The position numbers and the translations under genes were made by a program. Positions 8,109-16,412 of a stretch of 34,262 bases of DNA are shown here, in pieces. The notes under the pieces are model-generated. The model had not been told where the DNA came from, did not search any database, and saw nothing but the letters and a program-made list of their open reading frames with translations. Source of the DNA: Natrialbaceae archaeon Tc-Br11_E2g14 (GTDB lineage: Archaea > Halobacteriota > Halobacteria > Halobacteriales > Natrialbaceae); assembly GCA_001564275.1 (NCBI GenBank), contig LKND01000029.1, positions 1 to 34,262 of the forward strand. The letters are read 5' to 3'. Positions within the stretch are counted from its first letter, which is position 1. Each line of letters starts with the position of its first letter.

Positions 8109-8810
8109 TCAGCGCGTCGCCTGCTTCCAGGTCTTGAGGTCGACAATCCCGCCATCGAGCGTCGACGGATCGCAGTCCGTGGCCGCCCAGACGAACATCT
8201 CGGCGACCGAGGACGGATCTCGCCCTCGATTGTCGGTCAGCGCCGTCGCGAGCTGTCCGGGCTCGAGACAGCCAACCACGTGGTCCGTGTCGGCTGCGAA
8301 TCCGCGAACGACCGCTTCGCCCGCTGCTTTCGACATCGCGTACGAGCCGTAGCCGGGTTTGGCGGCTCGAGCGATGGCTCCCGTGGGGAGCAGGATTCTC
8401 GCCTCGTCGTTCAGGTGGGGGAGTGCCTCGGTGACCGTCGCGAACACCCCTCGGGCGTTGGTTCGCCAGTGGTCGTCGAACCGACTGTAGGGCTCCTCGT
8501 CGGTTGGCGTCGCGCCCGCATCGCCGTGGTAGACGCCGGCACAGGCGACGACGACATCGACGCCTGCGGCTCCGGTCCGTGAGGCGGTCTCGAGCAACCG
8601 CTCGCAATCAAACTCGTCCCGGACGTCGGTTCGAAGGCCCTCGACGGTCGCCTCTGGATGGCGATCCTGGAGCGTCTCGACCATGGCCGCTACAGCCGTG
8701 GCCTCTCGCGCGCCGATCACGACGGTTGCTCCCCGCGCGCAAAACGCGTCAGCGACCGCGCTACCCAGTCCGCCCGTGCCGCCGGTGATGACGACTGTGG
8801 CCTCGTCCAT
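8109..8810 (-). CDS. SDR-family NAD(P)-dependent oxidoreductase
   Basis: A 233-residue classical short-chain dehydrogenase. The Rossmann motif TGGTGGLG is at about residues 9-16, the structural CAGVY (NAG equivalent) at 90-94, and the active-site YAMSK (Tyr157, Lys161). The catalytic Ser usually found about 13 residues before the Tyr is replaced by Thr-Gly (PTGAIAR, 142-148), which is unusual. A terminal DGGIVDL matches the end of many SDRs. The gene is divergent from crtD with a 128-base shared intergenic region. The substrate is unknown; a link to carotenoid or isoprenoid metabolism rests on position only. Confidence 0.85.
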   Translation of the reverse strand: MDEATVVITGGTGGLGSAVADAFCARGATVVIGAREATAVAAMVETLQDRHPEATVEGLRTDVRDEFDCERLLETASRTGAAGVDVVVACAGVYHGDAGATPTDEEPYSRFDDHWRTNARGVFATVTEALPHLNDEARILLPTGAIARAAKPGYGSYAMSKAAGEAVVRGFAADTDHVVGCLEPGQLATALTDNRGRDPSSVAEMFVWAATDCDPSTLDGGIVDLKTWKQATR

Positions 8811-8908
8811 ACCGGCCTCAGGGGCGGCACCGATACGAATCCACCGGAAGCTAGTCGCCCATGCCGGTACCCGCCAGTGGGCTGATGCCTACCAGTGTAT
8901 GATACAGG

Positions 8909-8915
8909 TTTATCA
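8909..8915 (+). promoter_or_regulatory. TATA-like box of crtD
   Basis: TTTATCA lies 30 bases before the crtD ATG at 8939 in an otherwise GC-rich intergenic region. The spacing fits a short or absent 5' leader, as is usual in haloarchaea. Confidence 0.55.
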
Positions 8916-8938
8916 ATCGGCCGATACCACTAGCTCGT

Positions 8939-10453
8939 ATGCAATCGCTGTCGGGACGGAGTGTCGTCGTGATTGGGGCGGGCGTCGGCGGGTTGTCGAC
9001 GGCGTGTTATCTCGCCGAATCCGGGGCGGACGTCCGCGTCATCGAGAAGAACGAGCAACTCGGTGGCCGCGCGAGTCGCCTCGAACGAGACGGGTTTCGC
9101 TTCGACATGGGCCCGTCGTGGTATCTCATGCCGGACGTCTTCGAGCGGTTTTTCGGCCAGTTTGGTCGAGAGCCGACGGACTACTACGGGCTCACCCACC
9201 TCGACCCGCACTATCGGATCTTCTTCAAGGACGACGACATGGTGGACGTCACCCCGGACCTCGAGCGAACCAAGGCGATCTTCGAGACGTACGAACCGGG
9301 TGCCGGTGACGCCCTCGAGCGATACCTCGAGAAGTCAGCACTGAACTATCAGGTCGGGATGGAACACTTCGTCTACGAGGACCGCGAGCGACTGCGCGAT
9401 TACCTCGACCTGGATGTCGCGCGGCAGGCTCGAGGGCTCTCGCTGCTGGGCTCGATGCAGGGCCACGTCGAGAAGTACTTCGATCACCCGAAGCTCCAGC
9501 AGATCATGCAGTACACGCTGGTGTTTCTTGGGGGCTCCCCGCGGAACACGCCGGCGCTGTACAACCTGATGAGTCACGTCGATTTCAACCTCGGCGTCTG
9601 GTATCCGGAGGAGGGCCTCGGCGGCGTCATCGACGGCATGGTCGAACTGGGTCGAGAGCTGGGCGTCGAATACGAGACTGGCCGGCCGGCGACGGAGATC
9701 AAAGGCCGTGACGGGGCGTTCCTCGTCGAAACACCCGAAGGACCGATTCGCGCCGACAGCGTCGTCAGCAACGCCGACTACGCCCACACCGAACAGGAGC
9801 TGTTGACCCCGGAGCGACGCGGACATGACGCCGACTACTGGGACTCACGGACGTACGCGCCCTCAGCGTTTCTCATGTACATGGGCGTCGAGGGTGACGT
9901 GCCCGACCTCGAGCACCACACCCTCGTGCTGCCGACCGACTGGGACGAACACTTCGAGCAAATCTTCGACGAGCCGGCCTGGCCCGACGATCCGGCTTAC
10001 TACCTCTGTGTCCCATCGAAGACCGACGACAGCGTGGCTCCCGAGGGCCACAGCAACCTGTTCGTCCTGGTCCCCATTGCCCCGGGACTCGAGGACACGC
10101 CCGAGCACCGCGAGCGCTACCGGGAGCTCGTCCTCGAGGACATCGCCGAAAACACCGGCACCGACCTCCGCGATCGCATCGTCCTCGAGGAACACTTTTG
10201 TGTCGAGGACTTCGCCGACCGGTACAACAGCTACGCGGGCACTGCACTGGGGATGGCCCACACCGTTCGCCAGACGGCGTTGTTCCGGCCGCCCCACCGG
10301 TCGAAGAAGGTCGAGGGGCTCTACTTTACGGGCTCGTACACGACCCCCGGCATCGGGGTCCCCATGTGCCTCATTAGTGGGGAGCTCACGGCCGAAAAAA
10401 TCCTCGAGGATCACGGGACGACGGGTCTTCCGGAACCGGAAACTACCCGGTGA
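8939..10453 (+). CDS. crtD: Carotenoid 3,4-desaturase CrtD (phytoene desaturase family)
   Basis: A 504-residue CrtI-family FAD enzyme. The dinucleotide-binding motif VVVIGAGVGGLSTA is at residues about 9-22, followed by EKNEQLGGRASRLERDGFRF and FDMGPSWYLMP, which are hallmark CrtI blocks. The C-terminal FAD-contact block GLYFTGSYTTPGIGVP is at about 460-475. CrtI proper (phytoene to lycopene) is the main alternative. The downstream UbiA-type LyeJ and the CruF gene reproduce the crtD-lyeJ-cruF order known from haloarchaeal bacterioruberin synthesis, so the 3,4-desaturase step is preferred. It has its own TATA-like box. A 290-base gap separates it from lyeJ. Confidence 0.85.
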   Translation: MQSLSGRSVVVIGAGVGGLSTACYLAESGADVRVIEKNEQLGGRASRLERDGFRFDMGPSWYLMPDVFERFFGQFGREPTDYYGLTHLDPHYRIFFKDDDMVDVTPDLERTKAIFETYEPGAGDALERYLEKSALNYQVGMEHFVYEDRERLRDYLDLDVARQARGLSLLGSMQGHVEKYFDHPKLQQIMQYTLVFLGGSPRNTPALYNLMSHVDFNLGVWYPEEGLGGVIDGMVELGRELGVEYETGRPATEIKGRDGAFLVETPEGPIRADSVVSNADYAHTEQELLTPERRGHDADYWDSRTYAPSAFLMYMGVEGDVPDLEHHTLVLPTDWDEHFEQIFDEPAWPDDPAYYLCVPSKTDDSVAPEGHSNLFVLVPIAPGLEDTPEHRERYRELVLEDIAENTGTDLRDRIVLEEHFCVEDFADRYNSYAGTALGMAHTVRQTALFRPPHRSKKVEGLYFTGSYTTPGIGVPMCLISGELTAEKILEDHGTTGLPEPETTR

Positions 10454-10743
10454 GCCGTCGGGGTCAAACGGTGGGTGCGAGGCCACTCGAGTTGATGATT
10501 CGCCCTCGGCCACACGAGGCACGGACCGAAGCGGGTATCGGGAACCGACGACGGGCCCCAGTCGCCCCATCCGATCGGAAGTCGATGAAATAAAGACAGA
10601 TGACTGATACGGTTTCAACCAGAGCGACCCGGTCGATCGACCACCCCGACAGTTCACCGAAAGGAGATGCCAGCACCGACGCCCATCGACGCCGAGACCA
10701 CCGCTGGTCCGGCGTTGTCAACACGGACGGAGGGTAGCCACCG
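10454..10743. other. Intergenic region between crtD and lyeJ
   Basis: No convincing gene is seen here. An AT-rich patch at about 10586-10596 (AAATAAAG) could be a TATA-like box for a separate lyeJ transcript. A perfect 12-base palindrome, GGTCGATCGACC, lies at 10631-10642. GGAGGG at about 10728-10733 precedes the lyeJ ATG by some 10 bases and could serve as a ribosome binding site. Confidence 0.4.
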
Positions 10744-11613
10744 ATGCTGAGCGACGACCACGTCTCACCCGACACCACTCGGAACCACCTCGAGTACCTG
10801 TTGACGTTGTCGCGACCCCGTTTCTGGCTCTACCTCGCGGGACCGGTCCTGATCGGGGTGGCCTTCGCCGCTGACGCGCAGGCCGACCTGTTCACGCCAG
10901 CGACCGTGGCGCTGTTCGCCTACTTCCTGCTCCCGGCGAACGTCTTTCTGTACGGGGTCAACGACCTCTACGATCGGGACATCGACCAGGTGAACCCGAA
11001 GAAAGACGAGCGGGAGGCACGCTATGAGGGCCAGCGGTACGTGCCGGTGGCGGTGGTCGGTTCTGGGCTGGCCGCGCTGGCGCTTTTGCCCTGGCTTCCG
11101 CGATCGGCCTGGCCCTGGATCGGGGCCTTTCTCATCCTCGGTGCGGGCTACAGCGCGCCACCGCTTCGCTTCAAGACCTCGCCGTGGCTCGACTCACTCT
11201 CGAACGGACTCTACGTCACGCCGGGCATCGCCGCCTACGTCAGCGTCGCGGGAAGTCAACCGCCCGCCCTGGCCATCGCGGGGGCCTGGCTCTGGGCGAT
11301 GGGGATGCACACCTTCTCGGCCATTCCAGACATCGAACCCGACCGACGCGCCGGCGTTCGAACCACGGCGACGGTGCTCGGGGAGACCCGAACCTACGCC
11401 TACTGTGGCGGGTGCTGGCTGGCCAGCGCGCTGGCGTTCGGCGCGATCGATCTCCGATTTGGGGCAGTGATGGGGGCCTACCCCGTTTTGATTGGGCTCC
11501 TCGCCACCTCGAGCGTCGACGTCTCGCGGGCGTACTGGTGGTTTCCGGCGATCAACACGGTCGTCGGGGCGACCCTGACGATGGGCGGCCTCTGGGTGAT
11601 GCTACATGGATAA
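10744..11613 (+). CDS. lyeJ: Lycopene elongase / 1,2-hydratase LyeJ (UbiA prenyltransferase family)
   Basis: A 289-residue polytopic membrane prenyltransferase. Both Asp-rich Mg2+/diphosphate motifs are present: NDLYDRDID (Asn73-Asp81, NDxxDxxxD) and DIEPD (196-200, DxxxD). About eight hydrophobic segments are visible. In bacterioruberin synthesis this enzyme adds dimethylallyl groups to lycopene, giving C45 and C50 intermediates. An in-frame stop (TAG) lies just upstream, so the ATG at 10744 is the first possible start. It overlaps cruF by 8 bases. Other UbiA enzymes (for example GGGP synthase) share the fold, but the crtD and cruF neighbours decide the assignment. Confidence 0.88.
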   Translation: MLSDDHVSPDTTRNHLEYLLTLSRPRFWLYLAGPVLIGVAFAADAQADLFTPATVALFAYFLLPANVFLYGVNDLYDRDIDQVNPKKDEREARYEGQRYVPVAVVGSGLAALALLPWLPRSAWPWIGAFLILGAGYSAPPLRFKTSPWLDSLSNGLYVTPGIAAYVSVAGSQPPALAIAGAWLWAMGMHTFSAIPDIEPDRRAGVRTTATVLGETRTYAYCGGCWLASALAFGAIDLRFGAVMGAYPVLIGLLATSSVDVSRAYWWFPAINTVVGATLTMGGLWVMLHG

Positions 11614-12475
11614 CGAACGGCTGACGGGCGAGACGAGGTTGGATCGGACGAGTGTGCAACAGCGGCTGGAAACCGTGATTCGGGACAACCGGTTTACCAT
11701 CGCGGTGATTTTTCCACTGATCGGAGCGATCACCCTCGTCGGCAGCGCTGAGGGGCTCTTGCCCGAGCCGCTCGCGTACAATCCACTGTTGATCCTCTTT
11801 GGCACGATGGTGATGCGTTCGCCGCTGCTCGTGGGACTCCTTCCCAGGATCGGCTGGTGGGCACTCGGCTGCCTCGGCCTCCTCACCGCCTACACGTACG
11901 CGATCGAGATGATCGGCGTCCGGACGGACTGGCCCTACGGCGCGTTCGAGTACACGATTCAACTCGGGCCGATGCTCCTCGGCGAGGTCCCACTGGCGCT
12001 GCCCCTGTTTTTCATCCCGCTGGTGCTCAACGCCTACATCCTGACGCTACTGTTGCTCGGGGACTGGCGGGAGAACCATCTGCTCAGGCTCCTCACCGCC
12101 ATCGCCGCCGTCGTCGCCATCGACCTGGTGCTCGACCCCGCCGCCGTCGCGGTCGGCTTCTGGGCGTTCGAGCAGGGGGGCTACTACGGGGTGCCGTTCT
12201 CGAACTACCTCGGCTGGATCATCTCCGGTACCGTCGCTGTCGTGTTCGTCGACCTGGCGTTCGATCGGGCGGCCTTGCTCGAGCGCGTCGATTCCTGCGT
12301 GTTCATTCTCGACGATTTGGTGAGTTTCGTATTGCTGTGGGGGTCGATCAACCTCCTGTACGGGAACTGGATCGCCGCCGGCGTGGCCGCCGTGTTCTGT
12401 CTCGGTCTCCTCAGCACGGATCGATACGACCGGACAATGGTGCTCGAGGCCGTGCCAACCCCGATTTGGCGATGA
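11606..12475 (+). CDS. cruF: Bisanhydrobacterioruberin hydratase CruF
   Basis: A 289-residue carotenoid biosynthesis protein of the CruF family, with about seven hydrophobic segments. The recognisable stretch YAIEMIGVRTDWPYGAFEYT and the following GPMLLGEVPLALPLFF are typical of archaeal CruF. It hydrates the terminal C5 groups in the last step to bacterioruberin. It starts with an ATG inside the end of lyeJ (8-base overlap), so translation is coupled. A further conserved block, DLVLDPAAVAVGFWAFEQGG, supports the family call. It is the last gene of the cluster, followed by 629 bases without a gene. Confidence 0.88.
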   Translation: MDNERLTGETRLDRTSVQQRLETVIRDNRFTIAVIFPLIGAITLVGSAEGLLPEPLAYNPLLILFGTMVMRSPLLVGLLPRIGWWALGCLGLLTAYTYAIEMIGVRTDWPYGAFEYTIQLGPMLLGEVPLALPLFFIPLVLNAYILTLLLLGDWRENHLLRLLTAIAAVVAIDLVLDPAAVAVGFWAFEQGGYYGVPFSNYLGWIISGTVAVVFVDLAFDRAALLERVDSCVFILDDLVSFVLLWGSINLLYGNWIAAGVAAVFCLGLLSTDRYDRTMVLEAVPTPIWR

Positions 12476-12771
12476 CTCGGGAACCGATAAGTGGTAATCG
12501 GTAATTATCGCCTCGAGGTGGGCCTGGTCAACGGTTCGAATTCTACAGCGCATCGATCACAGCGTGAAGTGTCAATTGGGTCGGCTCCCGAGGTGGCCTC
12601 CACGTGGCCCGTTGGAGGTGGTCGCTTCCGATCGAACCGTGAGATGCTGTGGCTGCCAATCGGGTCATGGGCGGAGAGATTTCCAATCGGGTCGTGTGAT
12701 GTGGCAGCGTCCACTTCGATCGAAGTCACCGATCCAACCCCGCTCGAGCGACCCCGACACACATCGGTGCA

Positions 12772-12812
12772 ACCCCGATCGCCAACGAGGCTGGCGATCA
12801 GGGTGTGAGTCG
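12772..12812. repeat. Degenerate copy of the palindromic repeat core
   Basis: The hairpin ACCCCGATCGCCA...TGGCGATCAGGGT (12772-12804), followed by GTGAGTC, matches the centre of the element at 7907-8021: both have GATCGCC, a loop, then CTGGCGATCAGG and TGTG. The outer ACTATAGT ends are not present, so it looks like a remnant. Confidence 0.5.
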
Positions 12813-13046
12813 GTCAGCGCGATCGGCTCACGCACCGCCGAACCTCGAGCCACGGTGGACGCTCGGCGGGACAGCGTTCCACCAGTCCCCTGACGCCATC
12901 GTTGGGGGGGCTGGGATCGACCCACGCGAGCACTCGTCGATGGCGATAGAGCCATCGCGCTTTCACCTGGACTGATGAGTCATGGTTTCCTACTGGAACG
13001 TCGATAAAACAGGGAATACTTCGATCAAACGGTGGTATGGTGCGAT

Positions 13047-13078
13047 AATTTAATACGAAGAAGACGAGAAAGTTTATA
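13047..13078 (+). promoter_or_regulatory. Promoter of the first beta-helix gene
   Basis: AATTTAAT (13047-13054) and the TATA-like TTTATA (13073-13078) lie 18 bases apart, and the TATA-like box begins 32 bases before the ATG at 13105. The second beta-helix gene has the same pair of elements with nearly the same spacing. Confidence 0.6.
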
Positions 13079-13104
13079 ATGGAAAGGGCTGGTTACGCAA
13101 TTGC

Positions 13105-14052
13105 ATGGCCAAGAAGTCTCTCGATACCGATCGTGAATCTTCCAGTACTCACCGTAATACCGGCTTAACGCGCCGCGGCTACGTACGGTCTGCCGCTGGT
13201 GTCGCGCTGGCGGCCACCGCGCTCGGCAGCGTCGGGACGGCAACCGCCCTCGAGGCGTACGACACCGTCACGCTCGAGACCGGCGAGGATCGCCTCGTCA
13301 CGCTCGAGGCCGGTGAAACTCTCGAGAACGTCCTGTTCGATTGTACGGCCGAGGGTGCACGAGTGACGATCGCTGCCCACGCGACGGACTGGACGATCCG
13401 GAACGTCGGCATCGAAGGCGAGTTCGACGTCGGGGCACCCGATGCGGCCTTCGGGCTCTCCGACGTCGAGGGTGGTGAGAGCGTCGTCGAGAACGTCTAT
13501 CTTGGCGATGGCGCGGTTCACGGCAGCCAGGCGACGGGGGAAACCGGCTTTTGGGTCGCGCCGGACCACGACGGCCACATCGACTTCCACAACGTGAATA
13601 TCCAGGGCTTCCCTGACAACGGCATCTACGCCTCCGCTCCCGCTGGCGCTGGTGGTGGCACCATCGCCATCGACGAGTGCTACGCGGCGAACAACGACAT
13701 CTCGAACTTCCGCATCGGCTCCGAGGGAAGTTCGGTCACGAACTCGAGCGTCCTCGTCGAGGACGGCGACTACGGTGGCCGTGGCATCTGGGTCTGGTCT
13801 CCCGGCACCTGCGACGTGGAGGATTGCCAACTCGACTTGAACGGACACAATTACGCCATTCACGCGGGTGCGAACGGGGCTGGGACGACCGTCAACGTAT
13901 CCGACACCGACTACAGCACCGACTTCCACGGGGGCATAACCGAAGTCGCGGGTTCGACGGTCGAACTCGAGGACGACGTGGACACGGATCCGGACCCGGT
14001 GATCCCCGACGGCGTCCCCGAGTCGGCGAGTGAGGCGGCCGCCGGCGAGTGA
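13105..14052 (+). CDS. Tat-exported right-handed beta-helix protein A
   Basis: A 315-residue secreted protein. The N-terminus carries a Tat signal: TRRGYV (Arg23-Arg24) followed by a hydrophobic Ala-rich stretch ending ATA near residue 48. The mature part has repeating short strands with Asn, Gly and Asp turns (NVLFDCTA, TIRNVGIEG, VENVYLGDG, IDFHNVNIQG, NSSVLVEDGD, DVEDCQLDLNG), the pattern of parallel beta-helix/pectate-lyase-like folds. No catalytic residues of a known polysaccharide lyase can be assigned. The C-terminus ends with an acidic Pro/Asp tail. The next gene, 470 bases on, is a paralog. A surface polysaccharide-binding or -processing role is possible but unproven. Confidence 0.8.
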   Translation: MAKKSLDTDRESSSTHRNTGLTRRGYVRSAAGVALAATALGSVGTATALEAYDTVTLETGEDRLVTLEAGETLENVLFDCTAEGARVTIAAHATDWTIRNVGIEGEFDVGAPDAAFGLSDVEGGESVVENVYLGDGAVHGSQATGETGFWVAPDHDGHIDFHNVNIQGFPDNGIYASAPAGAGGGTIAIDECYAANNDISNFRIGSEGSSVTNSSVLVEDGDYGGRGIWVWSPGTCDVEDCQLDLNGHNYAIHAGANGAGTTVNVSDTDYSTDFHGGITEVAGSTVELEDDVDTDPDPVIPDGVPESASEAAAGE

Positions 14053-14522
14053 GGGTGGTGCCTGTGGTGGGGGGCTGGTCCCCCTGACGCGTCTCGCCTG
14101 ATCACGGACGCCGGATGGTGCCTGTTCCGCGGTAGCTTCGTTGTTTCTCTTGGTTTCGATCGACGCCGAGCACTCGGTGTGCTGTCACGCTGTCGATGTC
14201 ACCACGGATCCGGGACCCGCTGGCCATCGGTCAGCCCTTCGCTCGAGTGTGGTGACCGGGAGATTCCAGACGAACAACACACTGGTAATCAGGTATTGGG
14301 GGACCGAACGAGTCGGTCGGTACCGTCGAGTTACACGGAAACTGAGGCGGCCGCGGAGTAATTTGCTGTTACCACGGTTCGTTACAGATACGAACTATAA
14401 GACTAAGTGATCGAATACTATTGACTTCTAACTCGAACGTACGTATCCTTGTGACTGTCTGTAAATTTAATCGATAATTTATGCGGAAGATTTATGCTGG
14501 TATCTTCGGATTACCCGAACGC
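14053..14522. other. Intergenic region upstream of the second beta-helix gene
   Basis: No gene is supported here. The first half is GC-rich without clear structure. From about 14360 to 14500 it is strongly AT-rich, unlike the rest of the window, and holds the promoter elements of the next gene. An in-frame ATG at 14481 exists but would precede the TATA-like box. Confidence 0.5.
14464..14496 (+). promoter_or_regulatory. Promoter of the second beta-helix gene
   Basis: AATTTAAT (14464-14471) and TTTATG (14491-14496) lie 19 bases apart. The TATA-like box begins 32 bases before the ATG at 14523, exactly as in the first beta-helix gene. This argues that translation starts at 14523, not at 14481. 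Confidence 0.6.
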
Positions 14523-15827
14523 ATGGCACGCGACGTTGCGGTACTGGATGACGACGAATCACCTTTAACATACGCGAATACGACCGATTCAGGCGGTAAT
14601 GATGGCTTACTCGGTCGACGACGGTACCTGCAGACCGTGGCCGCGGGGCTCCTCACGGGGGCCGCCGCGGCCGCGGCTGGCACGGGAGCTGCCAGCGACG
14701 ACGACTACGACGTGCTCACCGTGGGTGCGGGCCAGAACGAGGTCATCGAGGTCGACTCCGGCGAGACCCTCGAGAACCTCCTGATCGACTGTACAGCCAC
14801 CGGGGCCGACGTGACGATTGCCGCACACGGTACGGACTGGACCGTTCGTAACGTCGGTATCGAGGGCCGGGTTGCCGGCTCCGGGGCGATATTCGGCGTC
14901 TCCGACCGAGCGGGGAACACCTCGCGCATGGAGAACGTCTACATCGGCGACGGCGCGGCTCGCGGCCACCGGCAGGGCCTCGGCATCTGGGTCGCCCCGC
15001 AGCACAGCGGCCACATCGACATCGACCGGGTGAACATCCAGGAGATGGGAGACAACTCGTTTTACTGCTCCGCGCCGATGCACAGCGGTGCCGGGGGGAC
15101 GGTCGACATCTCGAACTGCTACTCGAGGGACTCCTGGGTCGCTCACTACCGCCTCGGCGAGGGGACAGTCTCGAACTGTACCGCGGTGAACACGAGTGAC
15201 GCCGACGACGGTCGCGGGATCTGGGCCTGGGCACCTGGCGATGTCGTCATCGAGGACTGCAATCTCGCCGTGGGTGGCCGCCACTACTCCATCGTCGCCG
15301 GGGCGAACGGCCGCGGCTCGAACGTCCGGGTCAGGGACACCGAGTACGATACGGGATTCAACGGTGGCTTCCGCCGCCCGTCGGGCGGCAATATCGAACT
15401 CGAGTCCGGGAACGGCACGGATCCCGCGGACGTCGTTCCCGACGGGTGCCCAACTGAGGCCGCGGAGGCCGCGACGGGGACTGACGCGGCCTCGAGCACG
15501 GCGCTTCCCAACGTCATCGTGTTCGACGGACGCGAGGCTGACTCGAGCACGACCGAGTACGAATTCACCGTGAGCGGTGCCGTCGAGCCAAGCACCGACG
15601 AGGACGCGACCATCGACGCCGCCGCGGATGTGGACGGCAACACGGCCAGCGGCGTCGTCGCGAACTACCTCGACGCGTTCCGCTTCGACGGTCGCCTCGA
15701 GTCGATGTCGGTCGACGGCGATGCGGCCGTTCGGGTCAACGGCGTCACCGTCGAGTCGACGGCGGACGACCCGGACTCGAGTGCACCCGTTCGGCCGATT
15801 TCCGGGAGCGGATCGGCAACGCGATAA
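14523..15827 (+). CDS. Tat-exported beta-helix protein B with extra C-terminal domain
   Basis: 434 residues, a clear paralog of the upstream gene: both have SGETLEN or AGETLEN, VTIAAH-TDW, RNVGIEG, ENVY-GDGA, WVAP-H-GHID, GRGIW and AGANG in the same order. The Tat motif GRRRYLQ is at 31-37, followed by an Ala-rich hydrophobic stretch. After the beta-helix (to about residue 320) there is an additional domain of about 100 residues beginning LPNVIVFDGREA and continuing EYEFTVSGAVE and VRVNGVTVES. This is a beta-rich module seen, to my recollection, at the end of many haloarchaeal secreted proteins. The start at 14523 is supported by the conserved promoter distance and by MAR...LDDDES resembling the MAK...LDTDRES start of the paralog. 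No enzymatic residues are recognised. Confidence 0.8.
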   Translation: MARDVAVLDDDESPLTYANTTDSGGNDGLLGRRRYLQTVAAGLLTGAAAAAAGTGAASDDDYDVLTVGAGQNEVIEVDSGETLENLLIDCTATGADVTIAAHGTDWTVRNVGIEGRVAGSGAIFGVSDRAGNTSRMENVYIGDGAARGHRQGLGIWVAPQHSGHIDIDRVNIQEMGDNSFYCSAPMHSGAGGTVDISNCYSRDSWVAHYRLGEGTVSNCTAVNTSDADDGRGIWAWAPGDVVIEDCNLAVGGRHYSIVAGANGRGSNVRVRDTEYDTGFNGGFRRPSGGNIELESGNGTDPADVVPDGCPTEAAEAATGTDAASSTALPNVIVFDGREADSSTTEYEFTVSGAVEPSTDEDATIDAAADVDGNTASGVVANYLDAFRFDGRLESMSVDGDAAVRVNGVTVESTADDPDSSAPVRPISGSGSATR

Positions 15828-16412
15828 GGGGTTCGCCGCTGGCGTGGGTCGCCCTCGCCACCGTCGGCCCCGGTCCCACTGACGCTCGGAATGGCGGCCT
15901 CTCGTTGCGTGAAGCCGGTCGCTTCACTCCCTCCACCACCGCTTCCAAGACGAGCCTCCACCACAGCCTCCCCTCTCGGACCCGCAGCCACTCGCTTCCG
16001 TGACGGTCCTCCACCAGCCTCTCACGGGTGGGCCCATCGACGCTGGAGGCCCGCCTCATTTCGGCATCCGTGATGAGCTCCCACCAAATCTATGGCGGAT
16101 GCTGGAGCCGTCGATTATCACAACCGCGTTCGGAGGACACTTCCCACTGTCGTTTCCGAACGTATCCTCTCACTCGAGGTGGTGGCCATGTCCCGGTTCC
16201 GACTCGCGAAGCCGTTCCTGGTGTGACCGGCTGCGATGTCGGGGACCTGGTGCGCAACCCAAAACCCACTCTGGGCAGCCAGTTTCAGATCAAGAAATCG
16301 AAATTGTCTATTCGATCAATCGAAACTTGGCTGTCGATCTCCCTCAGCCTTGCGGTACGAATCGACGGGATCACCAGTGACACCACCCTTGTGGCCCTCT
16401 GCTCGAGTGTCC
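15828..16412. other. Intergenic region with an 8-base inverted repeat
   Basis: 585 bases without a convincing gene. CGTTCGGA (16127-16134) and TCCGAACG (16155-16162) form an 8-base stem with a 20-base loop. An AT-richer part lies at about 16270-16330. A 44-codon frame at 16092-16226 has no family resemblance and is not called. Confidence 0.4.

Larger units (their letters stand above)
12476..13104. other. Long intergenic region with a hairpin and direct repeats
   Basis: There is no supported gene in these 629 bases. CCAATCGGGTC occurs twice, at 12656-12666 and 12683-12693, and a near copy (CAATTGGGTC) is close to 12574. A hairpin at 12772-12804 resembles the repeat at 7.9 kb. From about 12990 the base composition becomes AT-rich, leading into the promoter of the first beta-helix gene. 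Short frames on both strands lack haloarchaeal protein character. Confidence 0.6.

Noticed and set aside
14481-14522. Upstream ATG extending the second beta-helix protein by 14 residues
   Set aside because: It lies before the TATA-like box, whereas the ATG at 14523 has the same promoter distance as the paralog and a similar N-terminus.
16092-16226. 44-codon frame (MADAGAV...) in the gap before the APH-like gene
   Set aside because: No promoter at the right distance, non-acidic composition and no resemblance to a known small protein. Not enough to call.
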